38,894 nucleotides of DNA from Nitratifractor sp. (GTDB lineage: Bacteria > Campylobacterota > Campylobacteria > Campylobacterales > Sulfurovaceae), in the NCBI GenBank assembly GCA_015486995.1, contig WFQO01000162.1:1-38894 (forward strand), in the 5' to 3' direction. Made by a program: the position numbers and the translations under genes. Below the pieces are notes generated by a model that ran no database searches, was not told the DNA's origin, and saw nothing but the letters and a program-made list of their open reading frames with translations. Below are positions 1 to 8,953 of the stretch, one piece after another; position 1 is the first letter of the stretch; every line of letters starts with the position of its first letter.

Positions 1-441
1 GTTCACGGCTTCGGCGCCGGAGACTGCTTCCGCCTCTGGGGTTTCTTTCGTCTCGGCAGGAGCTTCCTCCGGCGTCTTTTCGGGAGCGGGTGCTTCGCTT
101 GCCGGGGCGGGTGTTTCCGCTGCGACAGCTTCGGCGGGGCTTTCGGTTTCGACGGGTGCTTCAGCAGCGGGAGCCGTTTCATTCTCCGTCGTGCTTTCGA
201 CCGTTTCCGTAGATTTTTTCTTGACGACTTTGATGCGTCTAGGCTTCTCGGCACCGGGTTTGGGAAGGTCCGCGGGCCACCGGCCCGTCATTACGTAATC
301 CATAAGCATCGCGGCCTGGTCGAGAGTGACGGAACTTCCCGCGACCTTTACGTTGTATCCGAGTTCCTTGGCTTTGGCCAGGACCTCATTGTTCGACATC
401 CCGGCTTCGGCCGCGATCTCCTGGATTTTCACTTTATCCAT
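1..441 (-). CDS. infB: Translation initiation factor IF-2, N-terminal part (truncated by window edge)
   Basis: Minus-strand reading from ATG at 441: MDKVKIQEIAAEAGMSNNEVLAKAKELGYNVKVAGSSVTLDQA..., IF2-N domain followed by a Pro/Ala/Glu-rich linker; lies downstream of ylxR and thrB. Confidence 0.9.
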   Translation of the reverse strand, partial: MDKVKIQEIAAEAGMSNNEVLAKAKELGYNVKVAGSSVTLDQAAMLMDYVMTGRWPADLPKPGAEKPRRIKVVKKKSTETVESTTENETAPAAEAPVETESPAEAVAAETPAPASEAPAPEKTPEEAPAETKETPEAEAVSGAEAVN

Positions 442-673
442 CGGTGTCTAACTCCTTTATCAGCTTGAGGAAATCCTCTTCTTCTAGTTTAAATCGTTTT
501 GTGATCTGCCTGATCCTCTTCGGGTTTCTTCCGCACTCTCGACAGACGTAGCAACTTCGTCCGCTGCCTGTATAGGCGATCGCTCGGTTTTCGACGAACT
601 GTATTCGGATGAGTGAATGTTGGGATTCTCTGTTTCTGCAGGCAATACACATTCGTATAGGATACTTTTTCAT
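434..673 (-). CDS. YlxR/DUF448 family RNA-binding protein
   Basis: MKKYPIRMCIACRNRESQHSLIRIQF...GSGRSCYVCRECG, typical YlxR motif; overlaps the infB start; the ORF-track start at 958 is out of context (antisense frame of thrB). Confidence 0.85.
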   Translation of the reverse strand: MKKYPIRMCIACRNRESQHSLIRIQFVENRAIAYTGSGRSCYVCRECGRNPKRIRQITKRFKLEEEDFLKLIKELDTDG

Positions 674-693
674 AGGGATTATAGCAGAATTCC

Positions 694-1578
694 TCAGGGC
701 TTTCCAATGACGCCTACATTGTCCAGAGTGTGGGTCATGACGCGAAACTGCGGGAAATGTTCTTCCAGCACCTTGTGGAGTTTCAGGGCGTCGTCGGCAT
801 AGGCAAGATTGAAAAAAGTCGACCCGCTGCCGGAGAGTGTACTCATCAACGCCCCGTTTTCCAAGGCGAGTTTCTGAACCTCGAAGAGCTCGGGCATCAT
901 CCGCATTCGGCGCTCCTGGTGGATCTTGTCCTTGGAAGCGATGCGGAGCTGGTCCCAAGATTCGCTCATAAAAAGTGCCGTCATATAGGCGGCCCGGGAG
1001 AGTGAATAAACCATCTCCTCCTTGCTGTACATTTTGGGAAGGACGTGGCGGGAACGGTTGGTAGAGATGGTACGGTTGGGGACGACAAGCACGGCCCGCA
1101 GATAGGAGGGAAGGCGGCGTTTTTTGCTGTAGACCCGATCCCCTTCGATGCAGGCGACATTGAAGCCTCCCATCACCGCGGGGGTAATGTTGTCGGGATG
1201 GTGCTCGTAGCGCAGGGCGAGATTGAGAATCTTGCGTTTGTTGTACTTGAGTCCGGCGGCGAGATGCGCGGCGGTGATGGCCGAGACGATGACCGCCGAG
1301 GAGCTGCCCAGTCCCCGGGAGATGGGAATGCGGTTGGTGAATTCGAAACGAAAACTCTGCTTCGAGCCGTTGCTGAGCCGGCGAAACTGTTCATTGAAGA
1401 TATGGAGGAAGAGGGAATTCTTTTTGATCCGGGGATTCTGGGCACCCTCTCCTTTGGTCGAAAGGCTCAGAAAACGGGAGGGTTTGATGACGATCTCGTT
1501 GCGCAGGTCAATGGCCAGACCGAGGGTGTCAAATCCGGGACCGAGATTGGCACTGGTGGCGGGTACGCTGATCTGCAC
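694..1578 (-). CDS. thrB: Homoserine kinase (GHMP family)
   Basis: MQISVPATSANLGPGFDTLGLAIDL..., GHMP motif ISRGLGSSSAV. Confidence 0.95.
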   Translation of the reverse strand: MQISVPATSANLGPGFDTLGLAIDLRNEIVIKPSRFLSLSTKGEGAQNPRIKKNSLFLHIFNEQFRRLSNGSKQSFRFEFTNRIPISRGLGSSSAVIVSAITAAHLAAGLKYNKRKILNLALRYEHHPDNITPAVMGGFNVACIEGDRVYSKKRRLPSYLRAVLVVPNRTISTNRSRHVLPKMYSKEEMVYSLSRAAYMTALFMSESWDQLRIASKDKIHQERRMRMMPELFEVQKLALENGALMSTLSGSGSTFFNLAYADDALKLHKVLEEHFPQFRVMTHTLDNVGVIGKP

Positions 1579-1593
1579 GGGGGACCTTTGGGT

Positions 1594-2073
1594 TCAGACG
1601 GAGGGAAGGCGGTAATCCGGTTCCCGATCCGACAGGATCTCGAGATGCTTCAAGCTCTCGGGCATTTGAAACTCCTGCGGAATCTTCTCGTCAAATTTTC
1701 GTGTTATTATAGTCTCTTTTTCTTTGACAAAATAGAGCTTGCCCATCGCTTTCAAAGGCTTTCCGCCATTGAGAGCGAAGGCACTGACGGCGGCAAACGG
1801 GATTTTTCTCACCGCTTCAAGCGTCCGCAATGTGATGTAAGTGAGTTTGATCCCCATATAACTGCCCGGTCCGTTGACGTAGAGGACCTGTTTTACCGGA
1901 CTATGCTCCAGAGTATGATTAAGTGTTTCGACGAGGTTTTCGGAGACATATCCTTCGATTTTTCTGCTCTTCAGAAGAGTGCCCTCCACCGAGTAGATCC
2001 CGATTTGCCAGGGAGAAGCGATGGGGTTGAGAAGAAGTATGAGGGGGCTGTTTTCAGGCAAAGCAGCGCTCAT
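1594..2073 (-). CDS. Short TsaB/YeaZ-like protein (tRNA threonylcarbamoyladenosine pathway)
   Basis: LYVNGPGSYMGIKLTYITLRTLEAVRKIPFAAVSAFAL resembles the TsaB GPGSFTGLRIG... motif; short (about 159 aa); synteny lpxC-tsaB-like-thrB. Confidence 0.7.
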   Translation of the reverse strand: MSAALPENSPLILLLNPIASPWQIGIYSVEGTLLKSRKIEGYVSENLVETLNHTLEHSPVKQVLYVNGPGSYMGIKLTYITLRTLEAVRKIPFAAVSAFALNGGKPLKAMGKLYFVKEKETIITRKFDEKIPQEFQMPESLKHLEILSDREPDYRLPSV

Positions 2074-2938
2074 AGTAGGAAAGTCGGGCCGCACCGAGAC
2101 TGAGAATCTCGTAATTGGCCGATTCGGCGAAGAGAGCCTGCGTCAGTTGATGGTTGAGGTCGTGGCTTCCGGCAAAGGAGCGGTACCGGCCGACCAGATT
2201 ATATCCGGCGACCTTCATATCTCCCATCGCGTCGAGGATCTTATGGCGGACAAACTCGTCGGGATAGCGCAGCCCTTCGGGGTTGAGGACTCGCTGATCG
2301 TCGAGGCCGATGGCGTTGTCGAGGCTGGCACCCATCGCGAGATTCCGGCTTTGGAGATACTGAATGTCCCGGGCGAAACCGAAAGTACGGGCGCGAGCGA
2401 TCTCCTCGGTATAACGGCGGCGGGTAAAATCGAAGCGGTAGTGCTGACGCCCGATGGCGGGATGGTCGAAATCGATGGTGAAATCGAACATCGCCCCCTC
2501 GAAAGGTTCGAGGCGGACAAATTTCTCTCCGTCACGAACTTCCACGGGCCGTTTGATGCGCAGAAGCCGCTTAGGTTGACGCAGCTTTTGGATCCCGGCC
2601 TCCTCAAGCAGGAGGCAAAAAGAGACGGCGCTGCCGTCCATGATCGGCATTTCGTTGCCTTCGAGGATGACGCGAAGGTTGTCAATCCCGTAGGCATAGA
2701 GGGCGGAAAGAAAATGTTCGATGGTAGAGATGTAGCCATCGGGATCTCCGATGACGGTCGCCATACGTGTGTCGATGACCGCGTCGACGCTCAAGGGAAT
2801 GCTTCGACCCAGATCGCTGCGGTAGAAGATGATGCCGCTGTCGTCGTCGAGGGGTTCGATTCGCAGGCGGACCGATTCCCCTTTGTGTAGGCCGATACCC
2901 ACGACCTCAACCGGGCGCGCGATGGTGCGTTGATACAT
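2054..2938 (-). CDS. lpxC: UDP-3-O-acyl-N-acetylglucosamine deacetylase
   Basis: MYQRTIARPVEVVGIGLHKGE...STIEHFLSALYAYGIDN...RHKILDAMGDM, canonical LpxC motifs. Confidence 0.95.
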   Translation of the reverse strand: MYQRTIARPVEVVGIGLHKGESVRLRIEPLDDDSGIIFYRSDLGRSIPLSVDAVIDTRMATVIGDPDGYISTIEHFLSALYAYGIDNLRVILEGNEMPIMDGSAVSFCLLLEEAGIQKLRQPKRLLRIKRPVEVRDGEKFVRLEPFEGAMFDFTIDFDHPAIGRQHYRFDFTRRRYTEEIARARTFGFARDIQYLQSRNLAMGASLDNAIGLDDQRVLNPEGLRYPDEFVRHKILDAMGDMKVAGYNLVGRYRSFAGSHDLNHQLTQALFAESANYEILSLGAARLSYYERCFA

Positions 2939-3020
2939 TGTAATGCCTTTTGAGCGTACTTGACTTATTATAACGAATTCTAAACAAAAAGCCAACAAGG
3001 CTCAAGGACAATCGATTGTT

Positions 3021-4439
3021 TCATCGTGAGCTCTTCTGGCTGGCGATGATCCGGTCGGCCCGTTTGAAAACTTGATCGATATGGCTTTTGATCCAGTTGG
3101 CTTTCATCCAATCCATCGGAAGCACTTCCGTCCCCTGGACAAGCATCCCGAAATGGAGATGATCCCCCAGGGCCAGACCGGTTTTGCCGGTCTTGGCGAT
3201 CACTTCGCCGGCGCGGACCTTGTCGCCTTTGGCGACGAGCAGCGACGAGCAGTGCCCGTAGAGGGTGTAGAGGCCGAAGCCGTGGTCGATGATCGGCATA
3301 TTGCCGTAGATTCCGTTGTAGGAGGCGAAGACGACGGTCCCGGGATTGGAGCTGAAAATGGGGGCGTTTCGGGTACTGGCGAGGTCGTAGCCCATATGGT
3401 AGGATCGGGAGACCTCCACATTGCGATCTTTGTAGTAATAGTGCCGTTCGGTACCGAAGTCAGCGACACGTTTGGCGTGCTTGAGCGGATAAAAGGCCCG
3501 CAGCTTCCAATGGGAGAAATCGACCGGAGTGACTTTGGAACTGTAGCGATGGATCAGTGCTTCGTTCCTTTTACGCAGATCTTCGTTGACTGCTTTGAAA
3601 CGCTTGAGAGGATCGTGGATCTTGGCGATTTCGGGAAATTGCGAAGCAATCTCGGCGATTTTCCCGTTGAGGAAGCGGTCGCTGAGTTGGATCCAGGATT
3701 GACGGTATTTGCGGTTGATCGTCTCGAAGGGGACCCGTAGGACGCTGCGGTTACCCGCCAGGTCTTCGGCGATGATTTCCGCCTGAAATCCAGGCTGGCG
3801 GAAGGGCCAGGCGAGGAGAGTGGCGTAGGTCCCCTTTGCGGTGTAGGGGATCGCTTTCCACTCCCGCCCCCCGGCGCGCAGTACGACGCTTTTGAGGTGA
3901 GAATCCCGGGCTTGGAAAATGACCAGGGCACTGCCTCCTCGGACGATGCTCGGGCTCTGGGCCAGGACACCGAGGGCCGGAGGGGTCCGGTCGACGAGAA
4001 TCTTGGATTCGGCGTGGGCCCGGTTGCCTTTGCCGAAATTCCAGAGGCTTCGGTCCGCCACATCCACCTGCAGGATCCAGGGGGCGCGTTTGGGGTCGAG
4101 TTCGATCTTTTCGGAAATGGTAACGGGGATTTTGGCCTCTTTCAACCCCTCGACGAACGTGCCCGAGGCGAGGAGAATGCGTTTGACCCCGTCGGTGAGG
4201 AAGACCCGGTAACTTCCCAGCCCCTGGTTGTCCGCGACCCGGATACCGATCGGTTTTTTGGGATTCCAGTAGCGGGTGGCGGGGAGCTCCACGGTGGGGG
4301 CGATGCGTTCGAATTTGGGAGAGAACCAGACGTATCCGGCGGCCCCTCCGGCGATCAGCAAAAAGAGCAACAGGAGGATCCATCCACCGCCTCCCCGGCG
4401 TCGGCGCCGGGAACCGTAGTAGTTTTTTCTTCGTCTCAT
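3021..4439 (-). CDS. M23 family metallopeptidase with N-terminal membrane anchor
   Basis: N-terminal basic stretch plus TM; C-terminal HMGYDL...GHCSSLLVAKGDKVRAGEVIAKTGKTG...HLHFGM (LytM/M23 motifs). Confidence 0.9.
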   Translation of the reverse strand: MRRRKNYYGSRRRRRGGGGWILLLLFLLIAGGAAGYVWFSPKFERIAPTVELPATRYWNPKKPIGIRVADNQGLGSYRVFLTDGVKRILLASGTFVEGLKEAKIPVTISEKIELDPKRAPWILQVDVADRSLWNFGKGNRAHAESKILVDRTPPALGVLAQSPSIVRGGSALVIFQARDSHLKSVVLRAGGREWKAIPYTAKGTYATLLAWPFRQPGFQAEIIAEDLAGNRSVLRVPFETINRKYRQSWIQLSDRFLNGKIAEIASQFPEIAKIHDPLKRFKAVNEDLRKRNEALIHRYSSKVTPVDFSHWKLRAFYPLKHAKRVADFGTERHYYYKDRNVEVSRSYHMGYDLASTRNAPIFSSNPGTVVFASYNGIYGNMPIIDHGFGLYTLYGHCSSLLVAKGDKVRAGEVIAKTGKTGLALGDHLHFGMLVQGTEVLPMDWMKANWIKSHIDQVFKRADRIIASQKSSR

Positions 4440-5419
4440 TGTTTTGTCAATACTCCTTCCTTTTCGATACGGTGCAAAAGGGCTTTGATCAAGGCATCGC
4501 TGTCAGAGTCCGGAACCTCGAAGCCCACGGCTTCCCGATGACCGCCTCCGCCGAAAGCCTCGGCCACGGGAAGCAGATTGATTCCTTTGGAGCGTAGAGA
4601 GACTTTGATCTCGTTTTTCATTTCGACCACCAAGGCCGCCACTTCCACCGTCACCAGAGAACGGGCATAGTCGACCACTCCATCCAGGTCGCTGACTGTC
4701 GCCCCCGTTGCGGCGAGATCCTCCCGGCTGATTCGCATGATCGCCACCCGGGCATCCGCATAGAGCCGCAAAGATTCCAGCGCTTTGCCCAGGATACGCA
4801 GTGAAGCCAGAGAACGCCTCTGAAGCATCATCTGCGCGATAGTGGCCGGATCGGCTCCCCGTTCGATCAACGATCGGGCGAGGACGAAGGTCTCCGCCGT
4901 GACGTTGGAAGTGGTGAAGTGGCGGGTGTCGGAGATCAGCGCGGCGTAGAAGGCTTCGGCGCTCTCTTTTCTGACGGGAAGCCACCCCTCGAAGAGTCGA
5001 TACGCCACTTCCGAAGTACTCACGGCAGTGGGGTCGACGACGTTGAGGGTTCCGAAACGGCTGTTGCTGACGTGATGATCCAGATTGACGATCGTTCGCT
5101 CTTCCAGCCCCTCGAAGCCCAGTCGATCGAGACTGCCGCAGTCGCAGCTGACGATCAGGGAATCTTCGTAATCCATCTTCCACTTGATCTTTTTATACCC
5201 TTCGAGAAAATCGAGGGTTCGGGGGATTTCCCGGCTGGCGTTGGCGATTTCGACTCGCTTGCCCAGGCTTTTGAGCAGATGGTAGACACCGAGAGAGCTT
5301 CCGACGGCATCGGGATCAGGACGAATGTGGGAAAGGACGGTGACCGAGGGGAAGTGCTCCAGAAGCTGCCGAAATTTCCGCCGTGCCTCCTCCCAATCGA
5401 CGTGGGAAAGGGAACTCAT
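4436..5419 (-). CDS. DHH/DHHA1 phosphoesterase (NrnA-like oligoribonuclease/pAp phosphatase)
   Basis: From M at 5419: MSSLSHVDWEEARRKFRQLLEHFPSVTVLSHIRPDPDAVGSSLG...NLDHHVSN...GGGGHREAVGFEV. Confidence 0.88.
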   Translation of the reverse strand: MSSLSHVDWEEARRKFRQLLEHFPSVTVLSHIRPDPDAVGSSLGVYHLLKSLGKRVEIANASREIPRTLDFLEGYKKIKWKMDYEDSLIVSCDCGSLDRLGFEGLEERTIVNLDHHVSNSRFGTLNVVDPTAVSTSEVAYRLFEGWLPVRKESAEAFYAALISDTRHFTTSNVTAETFVLARSLIERGADPATIAQMMLQRRSLASLRILGKALESLRLYADARVAIMRISREDLAATGATVSDLDGVVDYARSLVTVEVAALVVEMKNEIKVSLRSKGINLLPVAEAFGGGGHREAVGFEVPDSDSDALIKALLHRIEKEGVLTKQ

Positions 5420-6252
5420 CCCTCCACCCGCATAGAGAGGTCGGGCCAAGTCGCCTGATGAATCACGCTGCCGGAGCTGATCGCATCGATCCCCGTGGCG
5501 GCGATCGCTTCGATGGTCTCCAGGGTGACGTTGCCGCTGGCTTCCATCAGGATGTGGGGATAGCGGGCGTTGCGAAACTCCACCGCTTTGCGAATCGTCT
5601 CGGGAGGCATATTGTCGCACATCACGATGTCGGCGCCCACGGCCATCGCCCGTTCCACCATTGCCAGGTCTTCGCACTCGATCTCGATCTTGGCGGTGAA
5701 GGGGATTTTGCGCCGGACCTCTTTCATAAAGCGTTCCAAATCGTCGAGGGTCCGCAGGTGGGTATCTTTAAGCATCAGGCAGTCGTCGAGCCCCATCCGG
5801 TGGTTCTGCCCTCCGCCGCAGCGTACGGCGTATTTCTCGAAAGCCCGCAGACCCGGGCGGGTTTTGCGGGTATCGAGGAGCACGCAGTCGTAGGGGGTGA
5901 GTTTCTCGACGTAACGGGCTGTCAACGTAGCGATCCCGCTGGCGTGCAGAGCGAAATCGAGGATCGAACGCTCCAAAGAGAGCAAATCTCTCGACGCGCC
6001 CCGGACCTCCAGAAGCCGGTCGCCGGGGGCGAAGGTTTCGCCGTCGTCGATTGTCCACACCAGTTCGATGTCGTAGAGAGCTTCCACGGCGTCGATGTAC
6101 TCCCGTCCGGCAAAAACCCCGTGGCTTTTGGCGACGATGACCGCCTGCACAGGGCGGGAGTCGGCGATCCTGGCGAAGAGATCTCCGCGCCCCAGATCCT
6201 CTTCGACGGCGTTACGGACGAAGGCTTCGATCAGACGCTGGGCGACTCTCAT
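5416..6252 (-). CDS. nadC: Nicotinate-nucleotide pyrophosphorylase (carboxylating)
   Basis: From M at 6252: MRVAQRLIEAFVRNAVEEDLGRGDLFARI...DTRKTRPGLRAFEKYAVRCGGGQNHRMGL. Confidence 0.95.
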   Translation of the reverse strand: MRVAQRLIEAFVRNAVEEDLGRGDLFARIADSRPVQAVIVAKSHGVFAGREYIDAVEALYDIELVWTIDDGETFAPGDRLLEVRGASRDLLSLERSILDFALHASGIATLTARYVEKLTPYDCVLLDTRKTRPGLRAFEKYAVRCGGGQNHRMGLDDCLMLKDTHLRTLDDLERFMKEVRRKIPFTAKIEIECEDLAMVERAMAVGADIVMCDNMPPETIRKAVEFRNARYPHILMEASGNVTLETIEAIAATGIDAISSGSVIHQATWPDLSMRVEG

Positions 6253-7244
6253 TTGACCTCCAGCATCCGCTCGAGGGCCAGGCGGGCATAGTGCACCGTC
6301 TCGTCGTCGACGAAAATTTCGTTGATGGGCTTGCCCTCTTCGATCGATTTGAGGGTGAGGTAGAGATCTTCCAGGGTCGTCTCGTTCATCGTGGGGCACT
6401 CGGGCTTGGTGGAGGAGAGGACATAGGTGTTCTTTTTCCGCATCCGGTGGACCAGGTTGTATTCGGTACCTACCGCCACTTTCTGTTCCGGATCAAGTTC
6501 ATTCACATACTTGATCAGCTGGGAGGTGGAGCCTACGAAATCGGCCACCGCCACCACCTTGGGGTCGCACTCGGGATGCACGGCGATCTTGATGTCGGGA
6601 TAGCGGCGGCGGTAGAACTCCACGTCATCCACGGTAAAGAGCTGATGCACGGAGCAAAAGCCGTTGAAGCAGAGGACGTCGGCCTCTTTGGGATTGCAGC
6701 CCTCTTCACCGACAACGCAGGATTTGAGCCCCATCATGTTGGCCACGTTCTGCCCCAGGCAGCGATCGGGGACGAAGAGGATCTTTTTGCCGCTCTCCAA
6801 TCCTTTTTCGATGATCTTGACGGCGTTGGAGCTGGTGCAGACCATTCCTCCCATCTTCCCGACTTTGGCTTTGACGGTGGCGTCGGAGTTGATGTAGGTG
6901 ATCGGCAGGAGATCCTCCCGGCTCACCCCGCCCTTTTCGATCGCTTCAACCGTGTCGTCGTAGTAGCTGCCGTCGATCATCCGCGCCATGGCGCAGCAGG
7001 CGATCTTGGGCATCAGGACCCGCTTTTCGGGGGCGATCACTTTGACGCTCTGCCCCATGAAGCCTACGCCGCAAAAGACCACCCAGGGGTTTGCGTCGGC
7101 TTTGCATTTGCGGGCCAACTCCAGGCTGTCGCCGGTGATGTCGGCCATTTCGAAGACTTCGTCCCGCTGATAGTAGTGCCCGACGACGGTGACGTCCAAT
7201 TCCTTTTTGAGGCGCTCGATCTCGGCGCGATAATCGATACTCAT
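6249..7244 (-). CDS. nadA: Quinolinate synthase
   Basis: VVGHYYQRDEVFEMADITGDSLELARKC..., conserved Cys and HPECD motifs; 4-nt overlap with nadC. Confidence 0.95.
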   Translation of the reverse strand: MSIDYRAEIERLKKELDVTVVGHYYQRDEVFEMADITGDSLELARKCKADANPWVVFCGVGFMGQSVKVIAPEKRVLMPKIACCAMARMIDGSYYDDTVEAIEKGGVSREDLLPITYINSDATVKAKVGKMGGMVCTSSNAVKIIEKGLESGKKILFVPDRCLGQNVANMMGLKSCVVGEEGCNPKEADVLCFNGFCSVHQLFTVDDVEFYRRRYPDIKIAVHPECDPKVVAVADFVGSTSQLIKYVNELDPEQKVAVGTEYNLVHRMRKKNTYVLSSTKPECPTMNETTLEDLYLTLKSIEEGKPINEIFVDDETVHYARLALERMLEVK

Positions 7245-7490
7245 TGCTTGGATCCTTCCGGAAAATTTCTGAATTATACACTATTGGGAGAGGTGGGAAG
7301 GTCTTTGGGCTGTGATGACTCCCCCCTGGAATTTAGACAATGAGGATGGGAAAATAAGCTCCGCTATAACGATGAAATCGGAGTCTTCAGCTTCGAAGCG
7401 GCAAGTCGACAAAGATGCCGCACCTGGGTAGCACGGTATACATTTCGATAAAATACAGGCCATTTATTAAAGTAAAAAGGCAATTTACCT

Positions 7491-8120
7491 ATGGAATTAC
7501 TCGGAAATCTGAACATTCAACTCTATCTGGCCGCCTACCTCATCGCCGGCATCCCCTTCGGATATCTTTTGGCCAAGATCTTTGCCGGAGTGGACATCAA
7601 GCAGGAGGGCAGCGGCAACATCGGGGCCACCAACGTCCTGCGGGTCCTCAAGCAAAAAAACCCTTCTCTGGCCAAAAAGCTGGGGGCGGCGACGCTCTTC
7701 CTCGACGCGATCAAGGGGATCGTCGTCCTCCTCATCGCCAAAATGGCGGGCGCCGAGCCTCAGACCCTCTGGACCGTCGCCGTCCTGGCAGTCTGGGGGC
7801 ACTGCTTCAGCATTTTCCTCAACTTCGAAGGGGGCAAAGGGATAGCCACGGGCTTCGGGGTCCTGCTCTTTCTGCTGCCGATCCCCACGCTGATCGCCCT
7901 GGCTGCCTGGGCGATCGCCGCCAAGACGATCAAGATCTCTTCTCTTGCTTCCCTGATCGCCCTGGCGACACTTCTGATCGCCAGTTATATTATTTATCCC
8001 GAGGGGATCCCCGGCATCGGTACCCACGCGCCGATCTGGATCATCGCCGTGACGGTTTTCTATAAGCATATCCCCAATCTCGTCCGCCTGTTCCGCAAAG
8101 AGGAAGCTCCCGTCGCATGA
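7491..8120 (+). CDS. plsY: Glycerol-3-phosphate acyltransferase PlsY
   Basis: YLIAGIPFGYLLAKIFAGVDIKQEGSGNIGATNVLR...FEGGKGIATGFG. Confidence 0.94.
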   Translation: MELLGNLNIQLYLAAYLIAGIPFGYLLAKIFAGVDIKQEGSGNIGATNVLRVLKQKNPSLAKKLGAATLFLDAIKGIVVLLIAKMAGAEPQTLWTVAVLAVWGHCFSIFLNFEGGKGIATGFGVLLFLLPIPTLIALAAWAIAAKTIKISSLASLIALATLLIASYIIYPEGIPGIGTHAPIWIIAVTVFYKHIPNLVRLFRKEEAPVA

Positions 8121-8452
8121 GGATCGAGATCCGTTCCCTGCAGATCGACGCGGTTATCGGAATCCTTCCCGAGGAGCGGGAAGCTCCTCAGCGCATCGTC
8201 GCCGACCTGTGGGCCGAGTACCGCTACGAAGCGGGCGACTACCTCGACTACGCCGCCGTGGCCGAAACGATCCGCCACCACCTCGTCAAGGAAAAATTCG
8301 GCCTCCTCGAAGAGGCGCTCCTTTCTCTGAAAGAGCGTATCTTCGACGAGTATCCTCTCATCGAAAGACTCGAACTCCGCCTCGAAAAACCGGAGATCCT
8401 CGAGCATTGCCGCGTCGCCGTCAGTGAGCGCTGGAGCCGTATCGATTTTTGA
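8117..8452 (+). CDS. folB: Dihydroneopterin aldolase
   Basis: MRIEIRSLQIDAVIGILPEERE...DYAAVAETIRHHLVKEKFGLLEEAL; overlaps plsY by 4 nt. Confidence 0.85.
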   Translation: MRIEIRSLQIDAVIGILPEEREAPQRIVADLWAEYRYEAGDYLDYAAVAETIRHHLVKEKFGLLEEALLSLKERIFDEYPLIERLELRLEKPEILEHCRVAVSERWSRIDF

Positions 8453-8457
8453 AACAT

Positions 8458-8886
8458 TCACTCACCAAAAGTTTTCTGAAGCCCCTCGATCAATGCCTTT
8501 CTTTCGACATCACTGAGCCGGGCCTTCGGATGCATCAGCGTATAGATCGCCGGGGGCATCTCTCCCTCTTTCAGCTCCTTGGCGGCTTTCTTCCCTTCGT
8601 TCTTCTCCTTCACTCCCCAGAGGGAGACGTTGAAGTGCTCCCGTCCTTCGTTAACATCGTGGGTCACCAGCCAGGAGACGGGAGCGATATTGGCATAGGC
8701 GGGCCAGCGGGTCCGGTTGCTGTGGCAGTCGGCGCAGGCCCGCTCGAAGAGCGCTTTGGTCCGCGGAGAGTCCCACCGGGGCTCATTGACGACGGCAGGA
8801 TTGTAATGGTCCCGGCCGTAGGGAACGATTTGAATGACTACGGCGAGCCCGACGGCCGCCAGGGTGATTTTCGTGAGTTTTTTCAT
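8458..8886 (-). CDS. Heme-binding domain (Haem_bd type) exported monoheme protein
   Basis: N-terminal TM/signal, ACADCHSNRTRWPAYANIAPVSWLVTHDVNEGREHFNVS...GEMPPAIYTLMHPKARLSDVER. Confidence 0.85.
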   Translation of the reverse strand: MKKLTKITLAAVGLAVVIQIVPYGRDHYNPAVVNEPRWDSPRTKALFERACADCHSNRTRWPAYANIAPVSWLVTHDVNEGREHFNVSLWGVKEKNEGKKAAKELKEGEMPPAIYTLMHPKARLSDVERKALIEGLQKTFGE

Positions 8887-8917
8887 CGGAGGGATCCTTT
8901 ATTCTTGTGATAGGCAC

Positions 8918-8950
8918 ATTCTAAAGGAGTGAGATGAAACAGGAATGAAA
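8918..8950 (-). promoter_or_regulatory. Candidate promoter/operator TTTCAT-N5-TTTCAT-N10-TAGAAT
   Basis: Minus strand TTTCATTCCTGTTTCATCTCACTCCTTTAGAAT, about 30-65 nt upstream of the heme-binding-domain gene. Confidence 0.65.
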
Positions 8951-8953
8951 TGC

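Noticed and set aside
1045-2103. 352-aa plus-strand ORF (and 2021-2890 plus) opposite thrB/tsaB-like/lpxC
   Set aside because: Spans two real genes on the opposite strand; composition typical of reverse-frame translation
4436-5677. Upstream extension of the DHH phosphoesterase ORF (413 aa)
   Set aside because: Extra N-terminal 86 aa are the out-of-frame translation of nadC; the family start fits M at 5419
6291-7343. 350-aa plus-strand ORF opposite nadA
   Set aside because: Antisense of nadA; His/Val/Gly-rich shadow translation
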